This document shows positions 44,661 to 54,300 of a stretch of 64,000 nucleotides of DNA, piece after piece (the stretch's first letter is position 1; each line of letters begins with the position of its first letter). The stretch lies in the NCBI RefSeq assembly GCF_030182585.1, contig NZ_JARXOW010000001.1, positions 1,302,001-1,366,000 on the forward strand, read 5' to 3'. A model generated the notes under the pieces. The model did no database searches, was not told the DNA's origin, and saw nothing but the letters and a program-made list of their open reading frames with translations. Position numbers and translations under genes: made by a program. This DNA is from Pedobacter faecalis. GTDB lineage: Bacteria; Bacteroidota; Bacteroidia; Sphingobacteriales; Sphingobacteriaceae.

Positions 44661-47338
44661 TATCGTATAATGGTTAGAGGGCCAGTTACCGGTCTGCGCC
44701 CGTTGTTAGGATTGATAATATAGTAGTAAGTCCCCGCAGGCAAGGCCTGTTTATTGGAATTCCCGTCGAAAGGGGCCTTGTAACCAGCGCTGTAGAATAT
44801 ACGTGTACCGTAACGGTTAAATACTTCAACAGTGACCCGTGGGTAAGTTTCAATATACTTAAGTATCCAGGTATCGTTTACTCCATCGCCATTCGGACTA
44901 AAGCTGTTTGCCGGTTCTATGCGTGCCAGGACGTTGACCGTAACAGTTTCGGTGATAACACAGCCCCTGGCAGAAGTGATGGTTAAGGTGTATGTGCGAT
45001 CGTCTGTACCGGTGACAACCGGGTTAAGTATGTCGTCACGACTAAGGCCCTGAGCGGGCAACCACTTGTAGGTCAGATCAGTACCGCTTGCGGTTGCCTC
45101 TATCTGCTTTTCGCCTCCTTCATAAACATTTATCGTTTTAGTAATGGTCAGTGAAGGAGTTGGGCTGACCAGGATTGTCTGCTGCTTTGTTTCGGTACAG
45201 CCATTGCTGGTGTAGGTATACCGGATGGTATGCGCACCCGGACCAGCCAATCGAGGATCAAACCTGCCATCGGCCGTTACACCAGTGCCGGAATAACGGC
45301 CGCTACCGGGCAACCCGCGTGTTTCCCGGGCCTGTGTCAGCACTACAATACCCGCTTCCTGGCAAACGCCCGGTATGGGATCAAATACGATCATCGGAGA
45401 CGGGTTTATGGTCACCGTGATGGTCTTTTCAAAAACATCGGAAAGACAGCCATCCTGTAAGCCTGCCGACAGCTTTACGGTATAGTTATACGTACCGATC
45501 TGCGTATATCTGTGTACGGGGTTTTGCTCGGTGGATACGCCGCCGTCGCCAAAATCCCATATCCACTTGTTTACCGGCTGATCGGGCAGCAGCGAGTTGC
45601 TGAGGTCGGTAAAAGCGATGCCCTGATTTTCGCAAGCTATCTCGGATGCAATGAAATCGGCCAGGGGGATCGGGTTTACGCCAAAGGAATAGTTATAGAT
45701 TTGCTGTGTAGCCAGGCAATTGCCTTGATTGGGCCGTTCGGCCTTTACGACCACCTGATGCACTATGCCTGTGTCTGCAAAGGCGCTATCGATAGCATAG
45801 ATATATTCATAGAGAATGATTCCGCTACCGCTGTTGACCACTGCATTAGGCGTGGCTTGTCCCTGCACCTCTGGTTCTGCATCGAGCTGCCAGCTGATCT
45901 CACTTACCAGATAAGGTAAAACGATCTTGAGGTTAGACTTCTGCCCTACGCAGGCGTCCTTGGCATCGAGTCCGGTAATGGTATTATTTACCAACAGGTA
46001 ATTATTCGCCGCCAGGTTGGTACCCGCCGAGTAAGCGTATGACTCGAACCGGCCGAATCCATAAGCTATCGCATTAAACCCATCGGAGGCCGATAGAGTT
46101 GAGCTCATCTCGGTAATATTGAGCTGGATGTATGAGTACTCCGGATTGCTGGATATAACCGTCCAAGTCGCGGCGGGCTGGTTCCCGTTGATGCGAAAAC
46201 TGGCCGTAGCGCTTGTCTTCATGCAAACGTTAATGTACTTCTCCAGAATACTCTGATCGTTTGAGGAGAACAAGGTGATCTCGCGTATATTAAACTCAAT
46301 GGGATTGAGCAGTACCATTTCAGGATCGCCGGTTGCTTCGCCAAAAAGACCTGAACATTCCTGGGTAAGTGAATACTGCGCTACGCTGATATTTTTGTCG
46401 GCCGATACAAGCATAGCTTCGGTGTGTTCGGTGCTGGCATCATAAAACTGGCCGCTGTTGAGTGTAAATGACGTATTGTTGATCGTTACGGTGGTGTTGT
46501 CTTCGCCTGCCAGGATCCTGAAATAATATTTTCGGTCTTTGAAAGGAATAATGCTATAGTTCTTTCCCCAACTGATGGTAGGATACAATTGCTGATAAAG
46601 TGGATCGAGCGAAGAAAAGCATCCTATATACAAGGCTGTGCTCCCTGAAAAAGCGGCAAAGCGTTTACTGCAGGAATTGGTCGACCCCGGGTCTATATCA
46701 ACTTTAACCCCGGTAAGGTCTTCCTGCCCTGGCGGAAGGTACTCATAGACATCGCCAGCCGTTGGCAGGGTTACCGACTGCACCGAGCCATCTTTTAAAT
46801 GTATGCGCAGGTGCGTATCGTCTTCGGTCGCGATAAGCGTGAGAAAATTTTTGTTGGTGAGCCCGTCTCCATTAGCCTGCGCATAGTTCATGGAATAATA
46901 GGTTTGCCCGAGTGCTTCCACCGGAAGGATCAACGAAGCGGCCGACCGTGCCCCCGCATAAATATGTGCATAGGCGGCAACTTTGGGCTGACCGGGGGTT
47001 ACGGAGATGCGTATAGCTCTGTTGTTCAATACCTGGTTGCTCTCGGCGGAGTCGATATAAGCCTCATTTCTTGGAACGTGAAATGGAACAGCTGTGTTGG
47101 CCGGAATATTCTGAGTAAGAGAAAAGCTTCCACAGGTAACGGTGGCTTCTGAATCAGACTTTGAAGTAAGGTATACAGTAATATTTGCCAGGCTGAAGCT
47201 TCCGCCAAGCCGCGAGGGATCATGCGTAGGGAACACGGCCCAGAATTCTGTGCCTTCGTTGGAGATATTCTGAGCCCGTACCGCCTGTATGAACAAGGAA
47301 TTAATCAATATTAAAAAGACTATATTCCATTGTTTCAT
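44660..47338 (-). CDS. T9SS-exported surface protein with IgGFc-binding-like and PKD domains
   Basis: 892 residues. A signal peptide (about 1-22) is followed by an N-terminal region (about 30-430, NEGTEFWAVFPTH...VTVYLTSK) resembling the IgGFc-binding N-terminal domain. A PKD-like segment (WDFGDGGVSTEQNPVHRYTQIGTYNYTVKLSA, near residue 580) follows. The C-terminal gliding-motility-type domain (from about NSFSPNGDGVNDTWIL near residue 807 to the end) directs type B type IX secretion. It is likely a cell-surface adhesin. The one-base stop/start overlap with the PorP-like gene supports a pair. Confidence 0.85.
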   Translation of the reverse strand: MKQWNIVFLILINSLFIQAVRAQNISNEGTEFWAVFPTHDPSRLGGSFSLANITVYLTSKSDSEATVTCGSFSLTQNIPANTAVPFHVPRNEAYIDSAESNQVLNNRAIRISVTPGQPKVAAYAHIYAGARSAASLILPVEALGQTYYSMNYAQANGDGLTNKNFLTLIATEDDTHLRIHLKDGSVQSVTLPTAGDVYEYLPPGQEDLTGVKVDIDPGSTNSCSKRFAAFSGSTALYIGCFSSLDPLYQQLYPTISWGKNYSIIPFKDRKYYFRILAGEDNTTVTINNTSFTLNSGQFYDASTEHTEAMLVSADKNISVAQYSLTQECSGLFGEATGDPEMVLLNPIEFNIREITLFSSNDQSILEKYINVCMKTSATASFRINGNQPAATWTVISSNPEYSYIQLNITEMSSTLSASDGFNAIAYGFGRFESYAYSAGTNLAANNYLLVNNTITGLDAKDACVGQKSNLKIVLPYLVSEISWQLDAEPEVQGQATPNAVVNSGSGIILYEYIYAIDSAFADTGIVHQVVVKAERPNQGNCLATQQIYNYSFGVNPIPLADFIASEIACENQGIAFTDLSNSLLPDQPVNKWIWDFGDGGVSTEQNPVHRYTQIGTYNYTVKLSAGLQDGCLSDVFEKTITVTINPSPMIVFDPIPGVCQEAGIVVLTQARETRGLPGSGRYSGTGVTADGRFDPRLAGPGAHTIRYTYTSNGCTETKQQTILVSPTPSLTITKTINVYEGGEKQIEATASGTDLTYKWLPAQGLSRDDILNPVVTGTDDRTYTLTITSARGCVITETVTVNVLARIEPANSFSPNGDGVNDTWILKYIETYPRVTVEVFNRYGTRIFYSAGYKAPFDGNSNKQALPAGTYYYIINPNNGRRPVTGPLTIIR

Positions 47339-47356
47339 ACCCTTGGTTTTACATAC

Positions 47357-47824
47357 CTATGAAAGCAGGTTTTGACGGAGCAGGAACTCTAACTGCTTAT
47401 TGGCCAGCAATAGTTGTTCCGTAAGTTCTCGGTTCTCTTTGCGGAGCGCATATATTTCATATGCCTTTTCAATATTAATACGCAGGTCTTCGTCCATCCA
47501 GGGTTTTTGTATGTACTTATATACTTGCCCTTTATTAATTGCATCTATAACCGCATTAATATCAGCATAGCCGGTAAGCAAGATTCTTATCGGGTCTGGA
47601 AAATCTGGTATAATAGATTCCAGGAACTCAATTCCGGTCATGACAGGCATCCGCTGGTCAGTGATGATCACATGAATATTTTCAGACTCCAGTATCTTCC
47701 TTCCCTCTACTGCCGATTCTGCAGTAAAAACATTAAACAACCTCCTAAATCCGGCCTTAAAAGAGTTCAGGTTATGAACTTCATCGTCTACGTACAAAAC
47801 ACTTATTAATGTATCTGAACTCAT
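47357..47824 (-). CDS. stand-alone response regulator (HupR/RpfG-type receiver)
   Basis: 155 residues. The receiver domain has Asp13-Asp14, phospho-acceptor Asp56 (ITDQRMP) and Lys-Pro near residue 107 (KYIQKPW), followed by a short C-terminal helix. It has no effector domain. It is closely similar to the receiver of the REC-kinase at 53221 (shared FRAGFRR-type segment, LLTGY, KPW), so the two are paralogues in one locus. The ATG at 47824 is preferred to the GTG at 47830. Divergent from the E1-nitroreductase gene. Confidence 0.85.
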   Translation of the reverse strand: MSSDTLISVLYVDDEVHNLNSFKAGFRRLFNVFTAESAVEGRKILESENIHVIITDQRMPVMTGIEFLESIIPDFPDPIRILLTGYADINAVIDAINKGQVYKYIQKPWMDEDLRINIEKAYEIYALRKENRELTEQLLLANKQLEFLLRQNLLS

Positions 47825-47860
47825 ATCCACAAAATATTTTTGTTAAATATATCACTTTCG

Positions 47861-47878
47861 GGTGTTTTTTTAAACACC
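47861..47878. repeat. 7-bp inverted repeat in the divergent intergenic region
   Basis: GGTGTTT-TTTT-AAACACC, between the divergent response-regulator and E1-nitroreductase genes. It could be an operator controlling both directions. There is no T-run on either side sufficient for a terminator. Confidence 0.4.
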
Positions 47879-48044
47879 TGTCTATAATTTCAGTATTTGA
47901 TTCAGTAGCGGCAAACAAATAAACAAACACTGCTGCCAGCCAATAAAAAGTTAAACATACATTTTTATAATAACCTTTAAAACCCTAATTTTAGTAGATT
48001 TTAACGGGTACCGTAATACCTGCTAGGGCATAACTAATCGACAC

Positions 48045-50357
48045 ATGCATTTTCTTAAAGACAACAACACTTTTCTTAAAGAGGCTATTCTGACTACTGA
48101 ACTTCAAAACGATGTTTATCTTCCGACATTTTTCCGTATTAATAAGGAAGAAGATGAAACAGCATTGAAGGATCTGCTGCTCAGCGCACCTCATATCCAG
48201 GTGTTTGACACAATCTACCACCAGTTGAAAGACCTGATCAAGTCGATAAACCCTAACAGGGTCCTCGACGATCGGTCGATACGACAAGCTATTGAAGCGC
48301 ATTTGAACGGAACGGACATATCTGTATATGGCGTTTGGGTGTATTACCCCTGGCTTGGCAAAGTGGTGCATATTCTGGATGAACAGGAGTATATTACGGT
48401 ACGGACCAATCGCAATAAGCATAAAATAACGCAGGAAGAGCAGGACCGGCTTGCCGAGAAAAAAATCGGTGTCATCGGTCTTTCTGTTGGTCAGTCGGTT
48501 TCACTGACCCTGGCCATAGAACGCGGCTTTGGAGAGTTGCGGATTGCAGACTTCGATACCCTGGACCTGACAAACCTTAACCGCATTCGTTGTGGGGTAC
48601 ATAATGTAAACCTCAAAAAGACCGTGATCGTAGCTCGCGAGATCGCCGAGATTGATCCTTTCTTAAAAGTAGTTCCTTTTCATGAGGGCATTACGGAAAA
48701 TAACCTGGAAGAGTTTCTTGCAGGAAACGGAAAACTGAACCTTCTTATTGACGAGTGTGACAGTATAGATATAAAGATCAATTGCCGGGTAAAGGCGCGG
48801 GAAATGGGCATACCCGTGGTTATGGAGGCGAGCGACAGGGGAACGATTGACATTGAACGGTTTGACCTTGAGCCTGAACGGCCAATTCTACATGGCTCTG
48901 TGGCACATTTGGACATTAGCCGCGTAAAAGACCTCAAAACGAGTGAAGAAAAGCTTCCTTATATGGTGCCCATCAGCGGACTCGAAACTTTATCGCCCCG
49001 CATGAAAGCTTCAGCTATTGAGATCATGCAAACCATTACCACATGGCCGCAGTTATCAAGCGCCGTAACTTACGGGGGCGGTATCACAGCTGATCTTTCG
49101 AGAAAGATATTACTTGACTCCCTGCATGTTTCCGGGAGGTTTTTTATTGATATAGACGAACTGATCAGCGATCCACCCAAAGAAAGGGAACTGCAGCAGC
49201 AGGCTACACCTCCTTTAACAGTGGACGATATGGACAGAATGTCGGCTTCGAGCAGCGTTTCAGATGGCGAGCCGCTTGGCAGTGAAGAACTGGAACTGAT
49301 GGTAACAGCAGCCGGCCTGGCACCTTCGGGTGGTAACAGTCAGCCCTGGAAATGGCACTATAAGAATAATATACTGCACTTATTTTTCGATAAGTCGTGT
49401 TCAGACGCATTTCTGGACTTCAATGATACTTCGTCGATGATTTCCCTGGGTGCAGCCATTGAGAACCTTTTGCTTACTGCCGAAAAAGAAAGGCTGGAGG
49501 TGATCTGGGAATACGCTTCATCTGGTTTCCCTACGCATGTGGCATCATTCAGATTCAAAAAAAATAAGGAGGCGCCATCGGAATTATCGCTTAAACTTGC
49601 CGCCCAGATCGGAAACCGGCATACCAACAGAAAGAACAGTTCCAGGGTACTGATGGCACCCGAAGAAATGCACCATTTGTCGAAGGTCGTTACAGATGTA
49701 CCTGGCGCTGAGATAGAATGGGTGTTTGATGTAAAACGCCAGCAGCAGATTGGCGAGATAGTGGCGGAGACCGATTTGATGCGGTTCTTTACGCCCGAGG
49801 CCCATTGGGATTTTATCCACAGGGAAATGCGCTGGACACCTGAGGAGGTTCAATCCAGAAAGGACGGGATCGGTGTGCATACGCTTGATCTCGGCATGAA
49901 CGATTTGATTGGTCTCCGTCTGCTTAAGGATCCGCAGGCGATTGACTTCCTCAAAAAGATTAACGGTGGTACGGTGTTTAAGAAAGTATCCGTAACACAA
50001 ATGGCTACGGCGTCGGCAATCGGGCTGGTGACGATGCCTACCATCGCCAATCAAGATTTCCTGGAAGGTGGCCGTGCTGTGGAGCGATTATGGCTGGCAG
50101 CCTCAGCTTATGGTTATCAAATGCACCCATTGTCTGTTCCTCTGGCCTTCTTTTACAGAAACATCCATGGCAAGGGTGCCGGACTAGATCGCGATACTTC
50201 TGCCCACCTAACTGAGTTAAGACGAAAATTCTGTCAGATTTTTGACACCAATGATGAAAAAGCTGAGATATTTTTGTTCAGGCTCTTCAAAGCTTCTGAT
50301 TCGGAAATGAGAACGATCCGCAAACCCATTAAAGACACACTAAGTATTGGAAACTAA
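48045..50357 (+). CDS. E1-like (ThiF) / nitroreductase fusion protein (Rv1355c-like)
   Basis: 770 residues. The first 130 residues are a helical leader. An E1/ThiF-type adenylating domain follows (about 135-350, GVIGLSVGQSV and LTNLNRIRCGVHN), with the Arg of NLNR but no CxxC zinc pairs. Then comes a nitroreductase/FMN domain (about 410-740, SGGNSQPWKW near 428-437 and TMPTIANQDFLEGGRAVERLWLAA). This architecture occurs in the poorly described Rv1355c family, where the E1-like part is expected to activate a carboxylate with ATP and the flavin part to oxidise or reduce it. Substrate unknown. ATG 48045. It overlaps the next gene by 11 bases. Confidence 0.75.
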   Translation: MHFLKDNNTFLKEAILTTELQNDVYLPTFFRINKEEDETALKDLLLSAPHIQVFDTIYHQLKDLIKSINPNRVLDDRSIRQAIEAHLNGTDISVYGVWVYYPWLGKVVHILDEQEYITVRTNRNKHKITQEEQDRLAEKKIGVIGLSVGQSVSLTLAIERGFGELRIADFDTLDLTNLNRIRCGVHNVNLKKTVIVAREIAEIDPFLKVVPFHEGITENNLEEFLAGNGKLNLLIDECDSIDIKINCRVKAREMGIPVVMEASDRGTIDIERFDLEPERPILHGSVAHLDISRVKDLKTSEEKLPYMVPISGLETLSPRMKASAIEIMQTITTWPQLSSAVTYGGGITADLSRKILLDSLHVSGRFFIDIDELISDPPKERELQQQATPPLTVDDMDRMSASSSVSDGEPLGSEELELMVTAAGLAPSGGNSQPWKWHYKNNILHLFFDKSCSDAFLDFNDTSSMISLGAAIENLLLTAEKERLEVIWEYASSGFPTHVASFRFKKNKEAPSELSLKLAAQIGNRHTNRKNSSRVLMAPEEMHHLSKVVTDVPGAEIEWVFDVKRQQQIGEIVAETDLMRFFTPEAHWDFIHREMRWTPEEVQSRKDGIGVHTLDLGMNDLIGLRLLKDPQAIDFLKKINGGTVFKKVSVTQMATASAIGLVTMPTIANQDFLEGGRAVERLWLAASAYGYQMHPLSVPLAFFYRNIHGKGAGLDRDTSAHLTELRRKFCQIFDTNDEKAEIFLFRLFKASDSEMRTIRKPIKDTLSIGN

Positions 50358-51072
50358 CAAACCAAAAATAGATAAACTGCAGTTCCGGGCTTTCAGGGCT
50401 GTGGACGAAAGGCAGACCTGCCTTAAATTTGTAGAAGGGCATACTAAGGTTCTGGAGATATTCGGGATCACGCAGATCACATCTGCTAAGATTGACTGGA
50501 TGCTGAATCCGAACGTTTATCTCGTGGTTGTAACAGCCGAAGATGACGACAGAATTCTGGCTGGCGGAAGAATACAGATCGCCGATGATAAATTTCCACT
50601 TCCCATTGAAGATGCAGTGGGCTATATCGATGATCGCATTTACAAGATGGTGATGGAGGAAAACACGCTGGTTACAGGAGAATGCTGCGGACTGTGGAAT
50701 TCATGGGAAGTTGCGGGGCTAGGTATCGGCAGTATCTTTCTAGGCCGTACATGTGTTGCCATTACCGAACAGTTAAAGATGAAATCACTTTTTGCTTTGT
50801 GTGCGCCTGCTACTTATCGAAACTGCATCCGCACGGGCTTCAGGGTAATTGACAACATTGGCAACAAAGGCAAGTTTTATTATCCAAAAGAAGACCTCAC
50901 GGCGACAGCCCTTATTATAGACGATGTTATTACGTTGGACAACACATTCCCGGAAGAGCGGGAGGCCATTATGGAACTCAGGAACAACCTGGTTATGGAT
51001 AAAACGGTAGAGACCAAACATGGTCCTATTGATATACATTTTGACTTAAGAATCAAAGGCATCACATCTTGA
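50347..51072 (+). CDS. GNAT-fold protein resembling N-acyl amino acid / autoinducer synthases
   Basis: 241 residues. The middle reads like a GNAT motif A-B region (GECCGLWNSWEVAGLGIGSIFLGRTCVAITEQLKMKSLFALCAPATYRNCIRTGFRVI, about 115-175). The ordering (VVVTAEDDDRILAGGRIQ, then the E-C-C-G-L region) is reminiscent of acyl-homoserine-lactone and N-acyl amino acid synthases, but the match is by eye. The start is TTG at 50347, overlapping the E1-nitroreductase stop by 11 bases, and its own stop overlaps the kinase start by 4, so it is translationally coupled on both sides. Confidence 0.55.
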   Translation: METNKPKIDKLQFRAFRAVDERQTCLKFVEGHTKVLEIFGITQITSAKIDWMLNPNVYLVVVTAEDDDRILAGGRIQIADDKFPLPIEDAVGYIDDRIYKMVMEENTLVTGECCGLWNSWEVAGLGIGSIFLGRTCVAITEQLKMKSLFALCAPATYRNCIRTGFRVIDNIGNKGKFYYPKEDLTATALIIDDVITLDNTFPEEREAIMELRNNLVMDKTVETKHGPIDIHFDLRIKGITS

Positions 51073-53210
51073 AGAGGTTTACATTTTTGATCGGCATGCT
51101 GATCATGACCGTGTGGTCGGTATGCAATGCTCATGACAACATCGCAGATTCTAACGTTCAACGCACTACCGACCTGGGCGAGCGCGCCTGGTTGCTCCCG
51201 CCCCGCGAAGGCAACGACCGGATCGAGGACATCCGAAAATCTGACTGGTTTTACCGGAGCGACAGCAAAGTCATTAATTTTGGCATCTCTAAAAATGCCG
51301 GCTGGGTAAAACTCCATATGACTTCGCCGAAGCAGGACAACGCCGTTCTGCTTATAGAGCAATCGAGGTTGATGACCCCGGAATGCTATGTGGTTACTAA
51401 TGACAACCTGATAAGGCGTGTGCCTGTGACGGCCATTAAAGACGTTCCTAACCGTCAATGGCCGGGAACCGGATTTATAGCTAACCTGCCAAACATTCCA
51501 GGCACAGATTCTTATGAGGTTTTCATTAAACTGATGAGCAATGAATTGCTTGTAACAACTTTGAAGGTAGGCACCAAGGAGTCTCTGAGCGGCGATCTGA
51601 TTTCAAAAGAGATGCTCTTCGGCTTGTATTCCGGAATCATGTTTGTGATGCTGATCTACAATTCATTCCTGTACATCTCGGTACGCGACAGAAGTTACAT
51701 TTATTACGTGCTGTACATTTTGTCGATCTGGCTCACACAAATCTCCATTTCGGGCTTTGCCAGCAAATATCTGTGGTTAAATAATGATTGGCTTGCGGCA
51801 AACTCGGTAAGTGTGTTCTCGTCGCTTTCGGGGATCACTGCCTTTATCTTTATTAAGGAATTCCTTAATATCGGCAAGTACGAGAAACTCCTCTCTCGAC
51901 TGATTTATTTTAACCTGTCTACCTTTTCGCTTAGCCTCTGTTTTACCCTTTTCGGGGCCAGACATCTGGACTTTATTACGATGCAGCTGGCCACTTTCGT
52001 GGGCTCATTGATTGCCTTATATATCGGCTTCATTGTATACAAACAAGGCTTTGCCCCCGCAAAATATTTCCTGATCGCCTGGTCGTTATTACTGGTAGGT
52101 GCATGTTTGTTTATCATGAAAGATTACAACATTATTCCGTACAATAATGTAACGATTTATATCCTGCAGATCGCTTCTGCAACCGAAGTCACTTTACTGT
52201 CGTTTGCCCTTGCCGATAAGATCAATATCTTTAAAAGAGAGAAGGAAGAGTCGCAAGCGCGTGCGCTTGAAGTTGTAACGGAGAATGAGAAATTGGTAAG
52301 GGAACAAAACGTGCTGCTCGAAATCAAGGTAAAAGAACGTACAGAGGCTCTTGAAACAGCTAATGATACGTTGAATGCCACGCTTACTGACCTGAAGGAA
52401 GCTCAGTCGCAGTTGGTGGATCAGGAAAAGATGGCCGGGCTAGGACAATTGACGGCGGGTATCGCCCATGAGATCAATAACCCGATCAATTTTGTGACCT
52501 CCAATATAAAGCCTCTCGAACTGGATATCAACGACCTTAACGATGTTATCCAAATGTACGAAAAGCTGGATCCGGAAAAAGACCTCCAGTCTCAAATCAG
52601 TGCGATCGAATCTTTCAAGAAACGTATCGATTTGAATTTTGTAAGGGAAGAGATCAAATCCTTGCTTTCCGGTATCGGTGAAGGCGCTAAACGTACGGCC
52701 GAGATCATCAGAAGTCTTAAAAATTTCAGCCGGCTGGACGAGAACGACACCAAGCCTGTCAACATTGCTGAAGGGCTCGATTCTACGCTGGTGCTGATCA
52801 GAAGTACCTTCCCGGGAAACCTTAAAATTATTAAAGACTATCAGCCCGTTCCGGAAGTCGAATGCATGCCGGGCAAGATCAATCAGGTGTTCATGAACCT
52901 GATGTCGAACGCTGTCCACGCCATAAAGTCTAAACCGGTACAAAATGAAGAAGAGTTTATCTCCCTCAAAACATGGCAGGAAGGGGATCATGTAAAAATA
53001 AGCATTAAAGATTCAGGAACCGGTATGCCGGATTCCGTCAAACAAAAGATATTTGAGCCGTTTTTTACAACCAAGGACGTTGGTGAGGGAACAGGCCTCG
53101 GTTTATCCATCGTTTTCAGGATTATCGAAAACCACAGGGGCACAATTGATGTTGTAACAAAAGTTAATGAAGGTACCGAATTTATTATTAACTTGCCTAT
53201 AAAACATTAA
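51069..53210 (+). CDS. 7TMR-DISM histidine kinase
   Basis: 713 residues. A signal sequence (about 3-22) is followed by a periplasmic 7TMR-DISM extracellular domain (about 25-170). Seven membrane segments (about 190-390, GLYSGIMFVMLIYNSFLYISVRDRSYIYYVLYIL at the start) and a coiled coil come next. The HisKA domain has phospho-acceptor His467 (GIAHEINNPINF), followed by an HATPase domain (about 590-712, GTGLGLSIVFRI). The DISM module binds small ligands in other bacteria. The start is TTG at 51069, overlapping the preceding TGA stop. Confidence 0.88.
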   Translation: MKRFTFLIGMLIMTVWSVCNAHDNIADSNVQRTTDLGERAWLLPPREGNDRIEDIRKSDWFYRSDSKVINFGISKNAGWVKLHMTSPKQDNAVLLIEQSRLMTPECYVVTNDNLIRRVPVTAIKDVPNRQWPGTGFIANLPNIPGTDSYEVFIKLMSNELLVTTLKVGTKESLSGDLISKEMLFGLYSGIMFVMLIYNSFLYISVRDRSYIYYVLYILSIWLTQISISGFASKYLWLNNDWLAANSVSVFSSLSGITAFIFIKEFLNIGKYEKLLSRLIYFNLSTFSLSLCFTLFGARHLDFITMQLATFVGSLIALYIGFIVYKQGFAPAKYFLIAWSLLLVGACLFIMKDYNIIPYNNVTIYILQIASATEVTLLSFALADKINIFKREKEESQARALEVVTENEKLVREQNVLLEIKVKERTEALETANDTLNATLTDLKEAQSQLVDQEKMAGLGQLTAGIAHEINNPINFVTSNIKPLELDINDLNDVIQMYEKLDPEKDLQSQISAIESFKKRIDLNFVREEIKSLLSGIGEGAKRTAEIIRSLKNFSRLDENDTKPVNIAEGLDSTLVLIRSTFPGNLKIIKDYQPVPEVECMPGKINQVFMNLMSNAVHAIKSKPVQNEEEFISLKTWQEGDHVKISIKDSGTGMPDSVKQKIFEPFFTTKDVGEGTGLGLSIVFRIIENHRGTIDVVTKVNEGTEFIINLPIKH

Positions 53211-53220
53211 TACTCCTTTT

Positions 53221-54300
53221 ATGAGCACGCAGACCATACGTGTCCTGTACATCGATGACGAGGAAAGTAACCTGGTGGCTTTCCGGGCAGGTTTCAGAAG
53301 ACAGTATGAGATATATACTGCGCTTTCTGCGGTTGAGGGCATAGAGCTGCTGGAGAATGTTGAAATCCATGTCATACTGGCCGATCAGAAAATGCCTGAA
53401 ATAACAGGGGTTGAGTTTTTTAGGCGCATTTCGGAAACCTTTCCAGACCCGGTTCGTATATTACTGACAGGCTACACAAATATAGAGGCGCTCGCCGACG
53501 CCATAAACCACGGCGACGTATATAGGTATGTAACCAAACCCTGGAACGATCTGGAACTTCACAATTCGATCAAAAATGCGTACGACGCTTACAAAGCCAA
53601 AATTGATCTGAGGAACAAGGTAGCTGAACTGGAAAAAACAAATGATGAGTTGAACCGGTTTATCTACAGTATATCGCACGAGCTTCGCGCACCTCTTGTT
53701 TCTACGATGGGCGTTGTTAATCTGGTAAAGATGGAAGGCTTGTACGACTCATGCGGCGAATACTGGGGCCTGATCGAGTCGTGTTCCAACAAACTGGATT
53801 ATTATATCCAGAAAACACTGCAGTATTATAAAAACAACAAGGTAGCTTCCGAGAATTCGCTGGTAAGTTTCAATGCGCTCGTCAGTGAGCTCGTTGACCT
53901 TTATGCGTATACAGATACGGATACCAAGTTTGATTTAAACATCCGGCAAACAGGTCCGTTTTACGGCGATGCATTTCGCATAGAGGTAATCCTTGGCAAC
54001 CTGATTTCAAACGCCATCCGATACCAGAAAGAGGATGAACAAAACAAGAGGGTAAGCATCAGCGTCCTTGCTACGGAGGAGGCAGCGGAGATTATCATCA
54101 GCGACAACGGCGTGGGTATACTTAATGAGCATCTGGAAAAGATTTTCACGCAGTTTTTTAAAACGAAGACAAATCACGGAACAGGGCTCGGGCTCTTCAT
54201 TGTGAAGGAGGCCCTGAACAAAATCAACGGCAGGATCTCTGTGACTTCAAGTGATCTGGAGGGTACAACTTTTAAAATATTTATTCCTAATGTCAAGTAA
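53221..54300 (+). CDS. receiver-histidine kinase protein (REC-HisKA-HATPase)
   Basis: 359 residues in the reversed order: an N-terminal receiver (Asp55 in ADQKMP, Lys106-Pro107) with a linker helix, then HisKA with His153 (FIYSISHELRAPLV) and an HATPase domain (NLISNAIRY, NHGTGLGLFIVKEALN). It can take phosphate from an upstream kinase and act as a kinase itself, a relay layout. Its receiver is a close paralogue of the stand-alone regulator at 47357. It overlaps the next regulator by 11 bases. Confidence 0.88.
   Translation: MSTQTIRVLYIDDEESNLVAFRAGFRRQYEIYTALSAVEGIELLENVEIHVILADQKMPEITGVEFFRRISETFPDPVRILLTGYTNIEALADAINHGDVYRYVTKPWNDLELHNSIKNAYDAYKAKIDLRNKVAELEKTNDELNRFIYSISHELRAPLVSTMGVVNLVKMEGLYDSCGEYWGLIESCSNKLDYYIQKTLQYYKNNKVASENSLVSFNALVSELVDLYAYTDTDTKFDLNIRQTGPFYGDAFRIEVILGNLISNAIRYQKEDEQNKRVSISVLATEEAAEIIISDNGVGILNEHLEKIFTQFFKTKTNHGTGLGLFIVKEALNKINGRISVTSSDLEGTTFKIFIPNVK

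Noticed and set aside
52440..52991. 183-codon minus-strand ORF
   Set aside because: Antisense to the kinase core of the DISM histidine kinase, which has all catalytic motifs.
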